DNA from: Actinoplanes palleronii
GTDB taxonomy: Bacteria > Actinomycetota > Actinomycetes > Mycobacteriales > Micromonosporaceae
DNA length: 64,000 bases
Direction of reading: 5' to 3'
NCBI RefSeq assembly: GCF_016862315.1
Contig: NZ_BOMS01000043.1
Span: 1-64,000 of the forward strand
Of the stretch, positions 34,775 to 43,604 are shown piece by piece (position 1 is the first letter of the stretch; each line of letters opens with the position of its first letter). Below the pieces are notes generated by a model. It ran no database searches, was not told the origin of the DNA, and was given only the letters and a program-made list of their open reading frames with translations. The position numbers and the translations under genes were made by a program.

Positions 34775-35048
34775 GATCACCCACGCTGACCGTTACAGCA
34801 ACACCGAGCGACGGCCCGCAACGACACCCCTAACCCACCTGCACCCGAACACATCGGGAACCACCCCAAGACCGCAGAGCCCCACCGAGATCAAAATAGG
34901 CTGAGCGGCATTGGGCCGTGCTCGGCTGGTGCTGGGGGCCGTTATGGCGGCCGTTAAGGGCCGCCAGGGCCAGCTCGCCATGTTCGGCTGGTCGTGAGGG
35001 CCGTTATGGCGGCCCGATAAGGGCCGCCGTGACCAGCTCGCTGGGCGG

Positions 35049-35734
35049 GAGCGTGCTGCTGCTGACGCCCCGGGAGCGCGGGACTCGCGTGGCCGCGGAC
35101 GTGCCGGGCACGCGTACCCCCCGCAACCCGGAGCGGACCACCGGCCCGGATCGAATACCCACATCCCAGGACGACCTGGCCCGGCTGGGCGGTGAGCGGC
35201 GTCGCGGACCACGACCAACCGCCATCCCCGCCTGGCTGCCAACCCCAGCCACCCGCCACCCACCACCCGCCACGTTTGCCGGGTCGCCCGCTTTCCGTCA
35301 GCGCCAGCTGCGAGCAGGCAGACCAGGCCCGTGTCGCGCCCTGCAACCACCAGGCAACTGCGAGCGGGGCAGGCGCCAGCCCCGGAAGCGCCCAGCGACC
35401 AACCAGCCCCGCATCGTCGCGCACCTGCCCAGCCGCCGGAGCGGCCGTGCCCGCGCTGCCCGCGCTGCCCGCGTTGCCCGCGTTGCCCGCGTTGCCCGCG
35501 TTGCCCGCGCTGCCCGCGCTGCCCGCGCTGCCCGCGCTGCCCGCGCTGCCCGCGCTGCCCGGGTGGGGAAGGCGCGAGGCGGGGACTTCGTAACTCCGGA
35601 CCGGGGCTTATGGCGCTGACCGTGCCCCGCCCCGAGGTGGAAAGCTGGCCGGAGAACGCCCGATGATATTCACGAAATGAGTGCCCGAAAAACGACAACC
35701 ACCGATTAGCCGGCCGCCGACGAGAATTATGAAT
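35049..35734. other. Gene-free tract between repeat array and PilZ gene
   Basis: Apart from the 9-bp minisatellite at 35449-35556, I see only low-complexity C-rich sequence and no convincing gene. A long minus-strand reading frame across it consists mostly of Gly-Gln-Arg repeats and has no recognisable domain. The last ~80 bp are noticeably more AT-rich and may hold the 3' untranslated region of the PilZ gene. Confidence 0.5.
35449..35556. repeat. 9-bp minisatellite, 12 copies
   Basis: Twelve exact-length units GCCCGCGCT or GCCCGCGTT run without a break; the four T-variants are contiguous (35467-35502), suggesting recent slippage or unequal exchange. Because 9 is a multiple of three it opens long frames on both strands, which are probably not genes. 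Confidence 0.92.
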
Positions 35735-36364
35735 TCAGGCGGACTCCGCGGCTTTGGTGCGCATCAGGAGCTGGTATCGCATGACATAACGCCTAATGAT
35801 CTTCGCGGCCGTCTCGTCCGGGTCGTACAGGGCGACCATCTCCACCGACAGCGGCCCCCGGACCGGCACCTGCTGGCGCATCGCGCTGGCCTTCGTCACC
35901 GTCCCGGCCAGCTCGACCAGGTCCGGGCCGAGCTGGACCTGCAGCTGCACGTCGTGACCAGGCCGCACCTCGACGTCGGTGAAGTGGGCCCGCACCGAGC
36001 GTTCGCTGATGTCGTGCACCCAGCCGATCACGTCCGGGTGCTCGGACCGGATCATCACGATCGGCTCACCGCCGCCGCCGCGCACGTACAGGCGGTTCTG
36101 GGTGATCTGCGGCTCGCCGATCAGGTGCAGTTCGGCCCGGTTCTCCTCGGCCGAGCTCACCGTGGCGGTCGCCAGGTACCGGCCACGGGGCGCGGCGGAC
36201 CAGCGCAGGACCACGGTGCTACCGATCAGCGGCATCTGGGCGCGGGCGAGCGAGACCGTCACGGCCGCGGGGGAGGCGGCCACGACACGGACGCCGGTGT
36301 GGCTTTCGCCCCCGGCCTCCAGCTCGACGCGTGCGCCGTCCTCGGGAAACAGGCTGCTGCTCAT
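35735..36364 (-). CDS. PilZ-domain protein (YcgR-like)
   Basis: A 209-residue cytosolic protein with a YcgR-type N-terminal domain (~1-95) and a C-terminal PilZ-like beta barrel. The c-di-GMP motif is partly visible: RLYVR fits RxxxR, and DISERSV fits (D/N)xSxxG except that the Gly is Val. It may bind c-di-GMP weakly or act as a non-binding partner. I start at ATG 36364, preceded by AGGGGG; an extension to 36556 enters the eno upstream region. It is divergent from eno, with 173 bp between them. Confidence 0.82.
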   Translation of the reverse strand: MSSSLFPEDGARVELEAGGESHTGVRVVAASPAAVTVSLARAQMPLIGSTVVLRWSAAPRGRYLATATVSSAEENRAELHLIGEPQITQNRLYVRGGGGEPIVMIRSEHPDVIGWVHDISERSVRAHFTDVEVRPGHDVQLQVQLGPDLVELAGTVTKASAMRQQVPVRGPLSVEMVALYDPDETAAKIIRRYVMRYQLLMRTKAAESA

Positions 36365-36522
36365 AGTGCCCCCTGTTTCGGCAGGCGGGCCCCGGTTGTG
36401 AGGCATACCGGGCGGTGAAGTTGACCGGCCGGGCGAACGAGCGGCAGGCGGGCTCGATACGCTCTTCGAGTGTGGTCGGCCCGCAGGGTCGCGGACCGAA
36501 ACTGTATCCGTACAACCGTTAG

Positions 36523-37821
<1,299 letters not shown>

Positions 37822-37840
37822 CAGCAGCCCGGCAGATCAT

Positions 37841-37878
37841 GGATTGTGGCACCCGGACACGAACGGGTGCCACAATCC
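37841..37878 (+). terminator. Hairpin after eno
   Basis: GGATTGTGGCACCCG and CGGGTGCCACAATCC form a perfect 15-bp stem with an 8-base loop, 19 bp after the eno stop. No T run follows. Two copies of GTGGCAGGCCTCCA (37879 and 37903) come next, before the septum gene. Confidence 0.75.
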
Positions 37879-37943
37879 GTGGCAGGCCTCCACGAGTGGG
37901 AAGTGGCAGGCCTCCATAAAGCCACGAGCGGGAAGGGGCTGAG

Positions 37944-38540
37944 ATGACACAGCGTCGCATGCCGAGCGGTCAGGGCCCGGCCCGCCGTTCCGGTGCGAGT
38001 GGTCGTCCCAGCACGTCCCGCACCCGTGGCACCAGCCCGGTCCGGGTCGAGGCCCGCCCGACGGTCCGGGTGCCCACGTCTCGCACGGCCCGCCCGACCG
38101 GCTCCCGGCGTACGTCGCAGTCCGGCGGCCCGGCCGCCAAACGCACCGCGGCGCCGCGTCCTCGCGCGCTGACCAGCCGGGCCACCGTCCTGCTGGCGGT
38201 CTTCGTGGTGCTGGCCCTGGCCTACACCTATCCGATCCGGGTGTATCTGCAGCAGGAGTCGCAGATCGCGCAGATGGAGCGGGAACAGACCGAGCAGCGG
38301 GCCGACATCGCCGCGACGGCGAAAGAGCTGGAGAAGTGGAAGGACAAGGAGTACATCCGGATCCAGGCGCGCAAGGACCTGTATTACGTGCGCCCCGGTG
38401 AGACTCCGCTCCTGGTGATCAACGACCCGGAGGGCGCCGCCCGCGACGCCGATCAGAAAGCCCCGGCGGCCGCCCCGGCCCGCTGGTACGACACGCTGTG
38501 GCACAGCGTCCAAGCCGCCAACGCGGAGCCTTCGAACTGA
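37944..38540 (+). CDS. DivIC/FtsB-like septum formation protein
   Basis: A 198-residue bitopic membrane protein. A long basic, Ser/Thr/Pro-rich cytoplasmic tail (~1-75) is followed by one helix (TVLLAVFVVLALAYTYPI) and an external coiled coil (LQQESQIAQMEREQTEQRADIAATAKELEKW), then a conserved YIRIQARKDLYYVRPGE segment. This is the DivIC/FtsB pattern of divisome proteins that pair with FtsL-type partners. It starts with GGGGCTGAG before the ATG and overlaps the DUF501 start by one base. Confidence 0.9.
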   Translation: MTQRRMPSGQGPARRSGASGRPSTSRTRGTSPVRVEARPTVRVPTSRTARPTGSRRTSQSGGPAAKRTAAPRPRALTSRATVLLAVFVVLALAYTYPIRVYLQQESQIAQMEREQTEQRADIAATAKELEKWKDKEYIRIQARKDLYYVRPGETPLLVINDPEGAARDADQKAPAAAPARWYDTLWHSVQAANAEPSN

Positions 38541-39055
38541 TGCAAGCACCAGACCCCGCCGACCTCGACATCGTGGCGGCCCAGCTCGGCCGCCGTCCCC
38601 GTGGCACCCGGGCGATCGCGCACCGCTGCCCGTGCGGCAACCCGGACGTGGTGGAGACCGCGCCCCGTCTCGACGACGGCACGCCGTTTCCCACGACCTA
38701 CTACCTGACGTGTCCGCATGCCACCGCCGCGTGCAGCCGGCTGGAGTCGGCCGGCGTGATGCGCGACATGCAGGAGCGGCTGAGCACCGACCCGGAGCTC
38801 GCCGCACACTACGCGCGATCGCATCAGGACTATCTGGACCGCCGCAACGCCATCGAGGAAGTCCCGGAGATCAAGAACTTCTCCGCGGGTGGCATGCCGG
38901 ACCGGGTGAAGTGCCTGCACGTCCACCTCGGGCACGCGCTCGCCGCGGGCCGCGGGGTGAACCCGTTCGGCGACGAGGTCCGTGACGCGATCGAGCCCTG
39001 GTGGTCCGGCGGCCCGTGTATCAAAAAAGACCCGGAAGACCCGGCCCCGTGCTGA
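38540..39055 (+). CDS. DUF501 protein
   Basis: A 171-residue protein of the DUF501 family, of unknown function and found in this location in most actinobacteria. It has several conserved Cys/His positions (HRCPCGNP, YLTCPHATAAC, KCLHVHLGHALAAG), suggesting metal binding. The ATG at 38540 overlaps the preceding stop (TGATG), and the end overlaps the next gene by 7 bp. Confidence 0.9.
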   Translation: MQAPDPADLDIVAAQLGRRPRGTRAIAHRCPCGNPDVVETAPRLDDGTPFPTTYYLTCPHATAACSRLESAGVMRDMQERLSTDPELAAHYARSHQDYLDRRNAIEEVPEIKNFSAGGMPDRVKCLHVHLGHALAAGRGVNPFGDEVRDAIEPWWSGGPCIKKDPEDPAPC

Positions 39056-39543
39056 TCCGCCGCGCCCGGACCGGTGACGTCAAGGCGATCCGGTCCCTGG
39101 TCGACACGTACACCACTGATCGGCGTCTGCTCAGCAAGGCCACCGTCACCCTCTACGAGTCGGTCCAGGAGTTCTGGGTCGCGGTCGACGAGGACGACGC
39201 GGTGGCCGGCTGCGGCGCGCTGCACGTGATGTGGGAGGACCTGGCCGAGATCCGTACGGTCGCGGTCCACCCGGATCGGCGCGGCCGCAAGATCGGCCAC
39301 AAGATCGTCGAGGTGCTCCTCGAACAGGCCCGTGAACTCGGCGTCCGCCGGGTCTTCTGCCTCACCTTCGAGACCCACTTCTTCGGCTCGTTCGGGTTCA
39401 CCGAGATCGACGGGGCCCCGGTGCCGCACCCGGTCTACGAGCAGTTGCTGCGCTCCTACGACGAGGGTGTCGCGGAGTTCCTGGACCTGGAACGAGTCAA
39501 GCCGAACACCCTGGGGAACAAGCGAATGCTGTTGCACCTATGA
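39049..39543 (+). CDS. argA: N-acetylglutamate synthase, ArgA/GNAT type
   Basis: A 164-residue GNAT acetyltransferase closely resembling the short mycobacterial ArgA (Rv2747): IRRARTGDVKAIRSLVDTY, VTLYESVQEFWVA, GCGALHVMWEDLAEIRTVAV (acetyl-CoA strand), GIGH-like KIGHKIVEVLL, TFETHFFGSFGFTEI and LDLERVKPNTLGNKRMLL. It would make N-acetylglutamate for arginine synthesis. I start at GTG 39049, which overlaps the DUF501 end; the longer reading from 39001 is DUF501 in another frame. It overlaps the ppx start (ATGA). Confidence 0.85.
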   Translation: MLIRRARTGDVKAIRSLVDTYTTDRRLLSKATVTLYESVQEFWVAVDEDDAVAGCGALHVMWEDLAEIRTVAVHPDRRGRKIGHKIVEVLLEQARELGVRRVFCLTFETHFFGSFGFTEIDGAPVPHPVYEQLLRSYDEGVAEFLDLERVKPNTLGNKRMLLHL

Positions 39544-40451
39544 GAGTCGCCGCGATCGACTGCGGCACCAACGCGGTCCGCCTGCTGATCGCCGACGTGG
39601 TCGACGACCGGCTGACCGACGTCGTGCGGACCATGGAGATCGTCCGGCTGGGCGAGGGCGTGGACCGCACCGGGATGCTGTCCGCCGCGGCGCTGGAGCG
39701 CACCCGCACCGCGCTGGTCCGCTACGCCGCGTTGATCAAAGATTCAAAAGCGGTCAGCGTACGGATGTGTGCCACCTCCGCCTCCCGTGACGCCTCGAAC
39801 GCGCAGGACTTCCGGGACATGGTCCGCGGCGTGCTCGGCATCGACCCCGAGGTGATCACGGGGGAGCAGGAGGCCGCGCTCTCCTTTCTGGGCGCGGTCA
39901 AGGGGCTCGCCGCCCCGGGGCCCTACCTGGTCTTCGACCTGGGTGGCGGCTCGACCGAGTTCGTCACCGGCACGGACACCGTCGAGCAGGCGATCTCGAT
40001 GGACATCGGCTGTGTCCGGATGACCGAGCGTCACCTGCACAGCGACCCGCCGACCGCGGACGAGCTGGCCGCGACCGAAAAGGACGTCACCGCGGCGGTG
40101 GACATCGCCCTGGCGGCGGTGCCCGGCCGGGCGGCGCGCACGCTCGTCGGGCTGGCCGGCACGGTCACCACGGTCGCGGCCCTGGCCCACGAGCTGCCCG
40201 AATACGACTCGGAGCGCATCCACCACAGCGAGATCAGCCGGGACGCGGTCACCCGGGTAACCGCGGAGCTGCTGGCGATGACCGTCGAGCAGCGGCTGGC
40301 GCTGCCGGTGATGCACCCGGGCCGGGCCGACGTGATCGGGGCCGGTGCCTTGATCATGCGGGTCATCATGGAGCGTTCCGGGCACGATTCGGTGATCGCC
40401 TCCGAGCATGACATCCTCGACGGGATCGCCTTCGGCCTGGCCGCCGGCTGA
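39540..40451 (+). CDS. ppx: Ppx/GppA phosphatase
   Basis: A 303-residue ASKHA-fold exopolyphosphatase/guanosine pentaphosphatase. The phosphate-1 loop is AAIDCGTNAVRLLIADV, and the second glycine-rich segment is YLVFDLGGGSTEFVTG. EVITGEQEAALSFLGAVKG carries the catalytic Glu, and GLAGTVTTVAAL is the adenosine-side loop. It is the short two-domain form common in actinobacteria. It is translationally coupled to argA by a 4-bp overlap. It connects to the polyphosphate genes at 58-60 kb. Confidence 0.93.
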   Translation: MRVAAIDCGTNAVRLLIADVVDDRLTDVVRTMEIVRLGEGVDRTGMLSAAALERTRTALVRYAALIKDSKAVSVRMCATSASRDASNAQDFRDMVRGVLGIDPEVITGEQEAALSFLGAVKGLAAPGPYLVFDLGGGSTEFVTGTDTVEQAISMDIGCVRMTERHLHSDPPTADELAATEKDVTAAVDIALAAVPGRAARTLVGLAGTVTTVAALAHELPEYDSERIHHSEISRDAVTRVTAELLAMTVEQRLALPVMHPGRADVIGAGALIMRVIMERSGHDSVIASEHDILDGIAFGLAAG

Positions 40452-40693
40452 CCACAACCCCATCAATCGGTTAACAACGCCCGGTATTGGCTAGGCCGTA
40501 CCGGTGCCTGACGCTGCCTGAACGGCCGACAGTTACTGGCGTTTCGGCCGGATTTCGCCACCCCGTTGTCGTCGCGGGGGCACGCAGTGTCATCTTCCCA
40601 GCAAAGTCTCAGGTCTTCTTGAGCCGACGTCGATAACCGCAGGTGAAGTGGGGTCGCGCTAGGCATCGGCGTGTCGCTATCCTCGCCTGCCAA

Positions 40694-40712
40694 GCGATCG
40701 GGCGTCGATCGC
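40694..40712 (+). promoter_or_regulatory. Hairpin next to ribosome site of LppU-like gene
   Basis: GCGATCG-GGCGT-CGATCGC forms a perfect 7-bp stem 18 bases before the start codon, just upstream of AAAGGAAG. It could affect ribosome access. The rest of the 279-bp gap after ppx shows nothing recognisable. Confidence 0.4.
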
Positions 40713-40730
40713 TCGTGAAAGGAAGCATCA

Positions 40731-41351
40731 ATGTCCAACCCGGTTGAGCCGCCCTCGTACGGCGCGCAGAATGTCCCGCCGGCCAACGGCGGGCAGTCTT
40801 TCCCGCCGCCGAACGCCGGTGCTCCCGGTTACCCGCCGCCGAACGCCGGCGCCCCCGGCTACCCGCCGGCCCCCGGCTTCCAGCAGGGCGGAACCCCCGG
40901 TTACCCGCCGGCCCCGGGCACCCCTGGCTACCCGCCGGCGCCCGGCACCCCCGGTGGCGCCCCGGGTGTCATCCCCGGCTTCGAGTCGCCGAAGAAGTCC
41001 AAGAAGTGGCTGAGCATCGTCGGCGCCGTCGTGATCGGTGCGCTCTTCCTCGCCCTCAAGCTCGGTGTCCTGGGCAGCTTCCTCTCCTCGGACCCGACCA
41101 AGGACGCCAAGGTCGGTGACTGCATCTCGGTGAGCGAGGAGCTCTCCGACAAGGCCACCGAGACCAAGGCCGAGATCGTCGACTGCTCCAAGTCGGACGC
41201 CAAGTTCAGCGTGGTCGGCCGGGTCGACGGCACCGACGACGTGAACAGCACCAAGTGCGACCCGTTCTTCAAGGAGACCGACAAGGACCCGGCCATCCTG
41301 ACCAGCTCGGGCGACGACAAGTACCTGCTCTGCGTCAAGGCCGCCAAGTAA
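40731..41351 (+). CDS. LppU/SCO3897-like proline-rich membrane protein
   Basis: A 206-residue protein with a Pro/Gly/Tyr-rich cytoplasmic N-terminal region (~1-85) built of APGYPP and GTPGYPPAP repeats, one helix (WLSIVGAVVIGALFLALKL), and a ~100-residue external domain. The latter has four cysteines (DCISVS, DCSKSD, KCDPFF, LLCVKA), the pattern of LppU/SCO3897 proteins. Function unknown. AAAGGAAG precedes the ATG. The codons of its last residues and stop are the first unit of a 20-bp tandem repeat. Confidence 0.85.
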   Translation: MSNPVEPPSYGAQNVPPANGGQSFPPPNAGAPGYPPPNAGAPGYPPAPGFQQGGTPGYPPAPGTPGYPPAPGTPGGAPGVIPGFESPKKSKKWLSIVGAVVIGALFLALKLGVLGSFLSSDPTKDAKVGDCISVSEELSDKATETKAEIVDCSKSDAKFSVVGRVDGTDDVNSTKCDPFFKETDKDPAILTSSGDDKYLLCVKAAK

Positions 41352-41453
41352 CCGTCAAGGCCGCCAAGTAACAGGCAAGGCTGCCGAGTAGCCGTCAAGG
41401 CCGCGGAGCAGCAGTCAAGGCCGCCGGGCAACAGCCACGGCCGGCGAGCCGGT
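41334..41453. repeat. 20-bp tandem repeat crossing a stop codon, six copies
   Basis: Units start every 20 bp from 41334; the first is gtcaaggccgccaagtaacc. The first copy encodes the last residues (VKAAK) and stop of the LppU-like gene. Later copies decay step by step, so the coding end was duplicated outward. Confidence 0.9.
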
Positions 41454-41514
41454 GAACTGAACCGGGGGGCGGTGCGTCGACACGACGCGCCGCCCCCGGT
41501 GGCATCCTGGTCCG

Positions 41515-42267
41515 GTGCACCCGTCGGAGGCTTCCCCGCGTACCCCTGAAGGGGTTGTCGCACGGGCGGCCGAGGCCGCCTCGCTGCCCGAGCTGGACGC
41601 CCGCATCGCGGATTGTTTCGCCTGCCCGCGCCTGGTCGACTGGCGCACCGACGTCGCCGCCGCCAAACGCGCGTCGTTCCGCGACCAGGACTACTGGGGC
41701 CGCCCGGTGCCCGGTTACGGACCTGGTGACGCCGCGATCGCGATCCTGGGCCTGGCGCCGGCCGCGCACGGCGGCAACCGCACCGGCCGGATCTTCACGG
41801 GGGACCGCTCCGGCGACGTGCTCTTCGCCGCGATGCACCGGGCCGGCCTGGCCAGTCAGCCGACGAGCGTGTCCGCCGACGACGGCCTGACGCTGCGGCA
41901 CACCCGGATCTTCGCGGCGGTGCGCTGCGCGCCGCCGGACAACAAACCGACACCGGGGGAGCGGGACACCTGCGCGCCCTGGTTCCGCCGCGAGCTGGAA
42001 CTGATCAGACCCACCCTGAAGGTGGTGGTCACTCTGGGTGCCTTCGCTTGGGCATCCTGGTGGCCGGCGATGAAGCTCACGTACGAGGTGAGCCCGCCCG
42101 TCCCCCGCCCCAAGTTCGGCCACGGCGCCGAGGTCCACCTGCCCGGCGTGCCCCCGGTGCTGGGCTGTTTCCACGTCAGCCAGCAGAACACGTTCACCGG
42201 GCGGCTCACCCCCGCCATGCTCGACGAGGTGTTCACCCGTGCGAAGGTTCTGGCGGGCCTGGCATGA
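41515..42267 (+). CDS. Family 5 uracil-DNA glycosylase (UdgB-like)
   Basis: A 250-residue DNA repair enzyme. Motif 1 is ILGLAPAAHGGNRTGRIFTGDRSGDVLF, with GLAPAxHGGNxTGR typical of family 5 (UDGb), and motif 2 is CFHVSQQNTFTGRLT. Four cysteines (two in DCFAC, then RCAPP and TCAPW) probably bind the family's iron-sulfur cluster. It excises uracil and other deaminated bases. The start is GTG 41515. It stands between the repeat tail and the membrane cluster. Confidence 0.9.
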   Translation: MHPSEASPRTPEGVVARAAEAASLPELDARIADCFACPRLVDWRTDVAAAKRASFRDQDYWGRPVPGYGPGDAAIAILGLAPAAHGGNRTGRIFTGDRSGDVLFAAMHRAGLASQPTSVSADDGLTLRHTRIFAAVRCAPPDNKPTPGERDTCAPWFRRELELIRPTLKVVVTLGAFAWASWWPAMKLTYEVSPPVPRPKFGHGAEVHLPGVPPVLGCFHVSQQNTFTGRLTPAMLDEVFTRAKVLAGLA

Positions 42268-42320
42268 TGCGAGTCCTGTCCGGTTCCCTCCTCGAGTCAC
42301 GGATGTAGAAAACCGCCCGT

Positions 42321-43019
42321 ATGGACCTCGCTTTCGTGCGCCGCTGGTGGCCCCTGGCCGCCGTCATCGGGCTGCTCCTGGTGACCTCGGTGGCCGCCAC
42401 CCGATCGGCGCCCCAGCTGGACCGGGTCACCCCGCGGACGACCGCGACCACCACCGCTCCACCCCTGCTGCCGCCGACCGTGCGCCCGTCCGTCGCGCCG
42501 CCCACCGAGACGCCGGTCGAGGCCGCCCGGGGCCTGCCGGACTGGCTCGGCACCGCGACCACGGTGGTCCTCGCCCTGGTGGTGGCGGCCATGGTGGTGA
42601 TCCTCACGATGGCGTTGCTGCGTGACGCGAACCGCCGTCGCAAGGGCCGCACCGGCCGCCGTGACCCGCGCCGGGCCGGCCGGACCGCGGAGGACCTGGT
42701 CGCCGCGCTCGACGCCGGCCTCGAGGAGCTCTCCGACGCCGACCGCGACCCGCGCCGCGCGGTGATCGCCTGCTGGGTGCGCCTGGAGCAGGCCGCCGCC
42801 GAGGCCGGCACCCCGCGGCACCCCGGTGACACTCCCACCGACCTGATCGGCCGGTTGCTCGCCGAGCAGCAGGTCGACGCGGCAGTGCTGGCCGCCCTGA
42901 TGGAGGTGTACCGGGAGGCCCGGTACGCCACGCACACCGTCGACGACCAGATGCGCCAGCAGGCCCGGTACGCCCTGGAACGCCTGCGCGCCGACCTCGG
43001 AGCGGGGGCGGTGGCGTGA
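42321..43019 (+). CDS. DUF4129 membrane protein
   Basis: A 232-residue membrane protein with two helices (~13-27 and ~78-98) joined by a Thr/Pro-rich external loop, and a cytoplasmic C-terminal DUF4129 domain (AVIACWVRLEQAAAEAGTPRHPGDTPTDLIGRLL). DUF4129 proteins accompany MoxR/DUF58 pairs in actinobacteria. It overlaps the next gene by 4 bp (GTGA) and begins a five-gene run. Confidence 0.85.
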   Translation: MDLAFVRRWWPLAAVIGLLLVTSVAATRSAPQLDRVTPRTTATTTAPPLLPPTVRPSVAPPTETPVEAARGLPDWLGTATTVVLALVVAAMVVILTMALLRDANRRRKGRTGRRDPRRAGRTAEDLVAALDAGLEELSDADRDPRRAVIACWVRLEQAAAEAGTPRHPGDTPTDLIGRLLAEQQVDAAVLAALMEVYREARYATHTVDDQMRQQARYALERLRADLGAGAVA

Positions 43020-43591
43020 GCGAGGGTGGACTGGACGGGCTCTTCGGCGCGACCGCCGGACCCGCTCAGGAGAAGTCGCCGCGGATCCGCCGCCGGCGCT
43101 CCCCGATCGTGCGCGTGGTCGGCAATCTGATCCTGGTGGCCGCGGCCACCGTGGTGGTCGTGGCCGGCCTGCGCGCCGCCTCGGTCGAGGCCCCGCTGCT
43201 GCTGGTGATCGCACTGGTCGCCGGGTTGCGCCTGGTCACGATCGCGGCAGCCGCGGTCCGGCCGCCGAAGCAGCCGAAGAGCCGGGCCGGCGCCGGTGAC
43301 GCCGCGGCCCGCACCGCCGACTCGCTGCGCGCCACCGTGCGCCGGTGGGAGCGATCCCTCGACAAGGCGCACTCGGACTCGGACACCTATGCGCGTAACG
43401 TCTTGCCGGTGCTCGGGGAACTCGCCGACGAGCGCCTGCGACTACGGCACGGCCTGACCCGGACCAGCGACCCGCGTCGCGCCCGGGAGTTGCTCGGTGA
43501 ACAGGCCTGGGCGGTGCTGGCCGATCCGGGTCGGCACGGGCTCAAGACGCGGGACCTGGAGACGTACGTACAAGCGATGGAACGACTGTGA
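43016..43591 (+). CDS. Two-helix membrane protein of MoxR cluster
   Basis: A 191-residue protein with two close helices (VVGNLILVAAATVVVVAGL and PLLLVIALVAGLRLVTIAAAAV) and a charged, helical cytoplasmic C-terminus. I do not recognise a named family, but this gene type recurs between DUF4129 and MoxR genes in actinobacteria. GTG 43016 overlaps the preceding stop. It ends 13 bp before moxR. Confidence 0.75.
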   Translation: MSEGGLDGLFGATAGPAQEKSPRIRRRRSPIVRVVGNLILVAAATVVVVAGLRAASVEAPLLLVIALVAGLRLVTIAAAAVRPPKQPKSRAGAGDAAARTADSLRATVRRWERSLDKAHSDSDTYARNVLPVLGELADERLRLRHGLTRTSDPRRARELLGEQAWAVLADPGRHGLKTRDLETYVQAMERL

Positions 43592-43604
43592 GAAAGGTGC
43601 GCCG

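Larger units (their letters stand above)
34243..34913. mobile_element. 671-bp non-autonomous element with TIRs and 10-bp target duplication
   Basis: The ends are 26-bp inverted repeats (34243-34268 and 34888-34913) matching at 22 of 26 positions, each starting CAATGCC(A/G)CTCAGC when read inward. GGCCGTGCTC occurs directly outside both ends (34233-34242 and 34914-34923), a 10-bp target duplication. Removing the element plus one duplicate restores a perfect 63-bp unit of the host repeat. No transposase is encoded, so it is MITE-like and must have been moved by a transposase in trans. The interior holds a 16-bp-stem hairpin and a 31-bp tandem array. Confidence 0.85.
34081..35048. repeat. 63-bp tandem repeat array, split by a mobile element
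   Basis: Units begin at 34081, 34144, 34207, 34951 and 35013. The first three have an exact 63-bp period if the 671-bp insert at 34243-34913 and one copy of its 10-bp flank are removed, since 36 + 27 = 63. The fourth is 62 bp and the fifth decays. Each unit carries GGCCGT(C/T)ATGGCGG and CAGCT-GCC blocks with internal dyad symmetry. No gene is supported here: reading frames exist only because the period is a multiple of three. Confidence 0.85.

Noticed and set aside
34793..35698. 301-residue minus-strand frame across the minisatellite
   Set aside because: Its core is twelve Gly-Gln-Arg triplets produced by the 9-bp repeat; the rest has no domain and spans the mobile element boundary.
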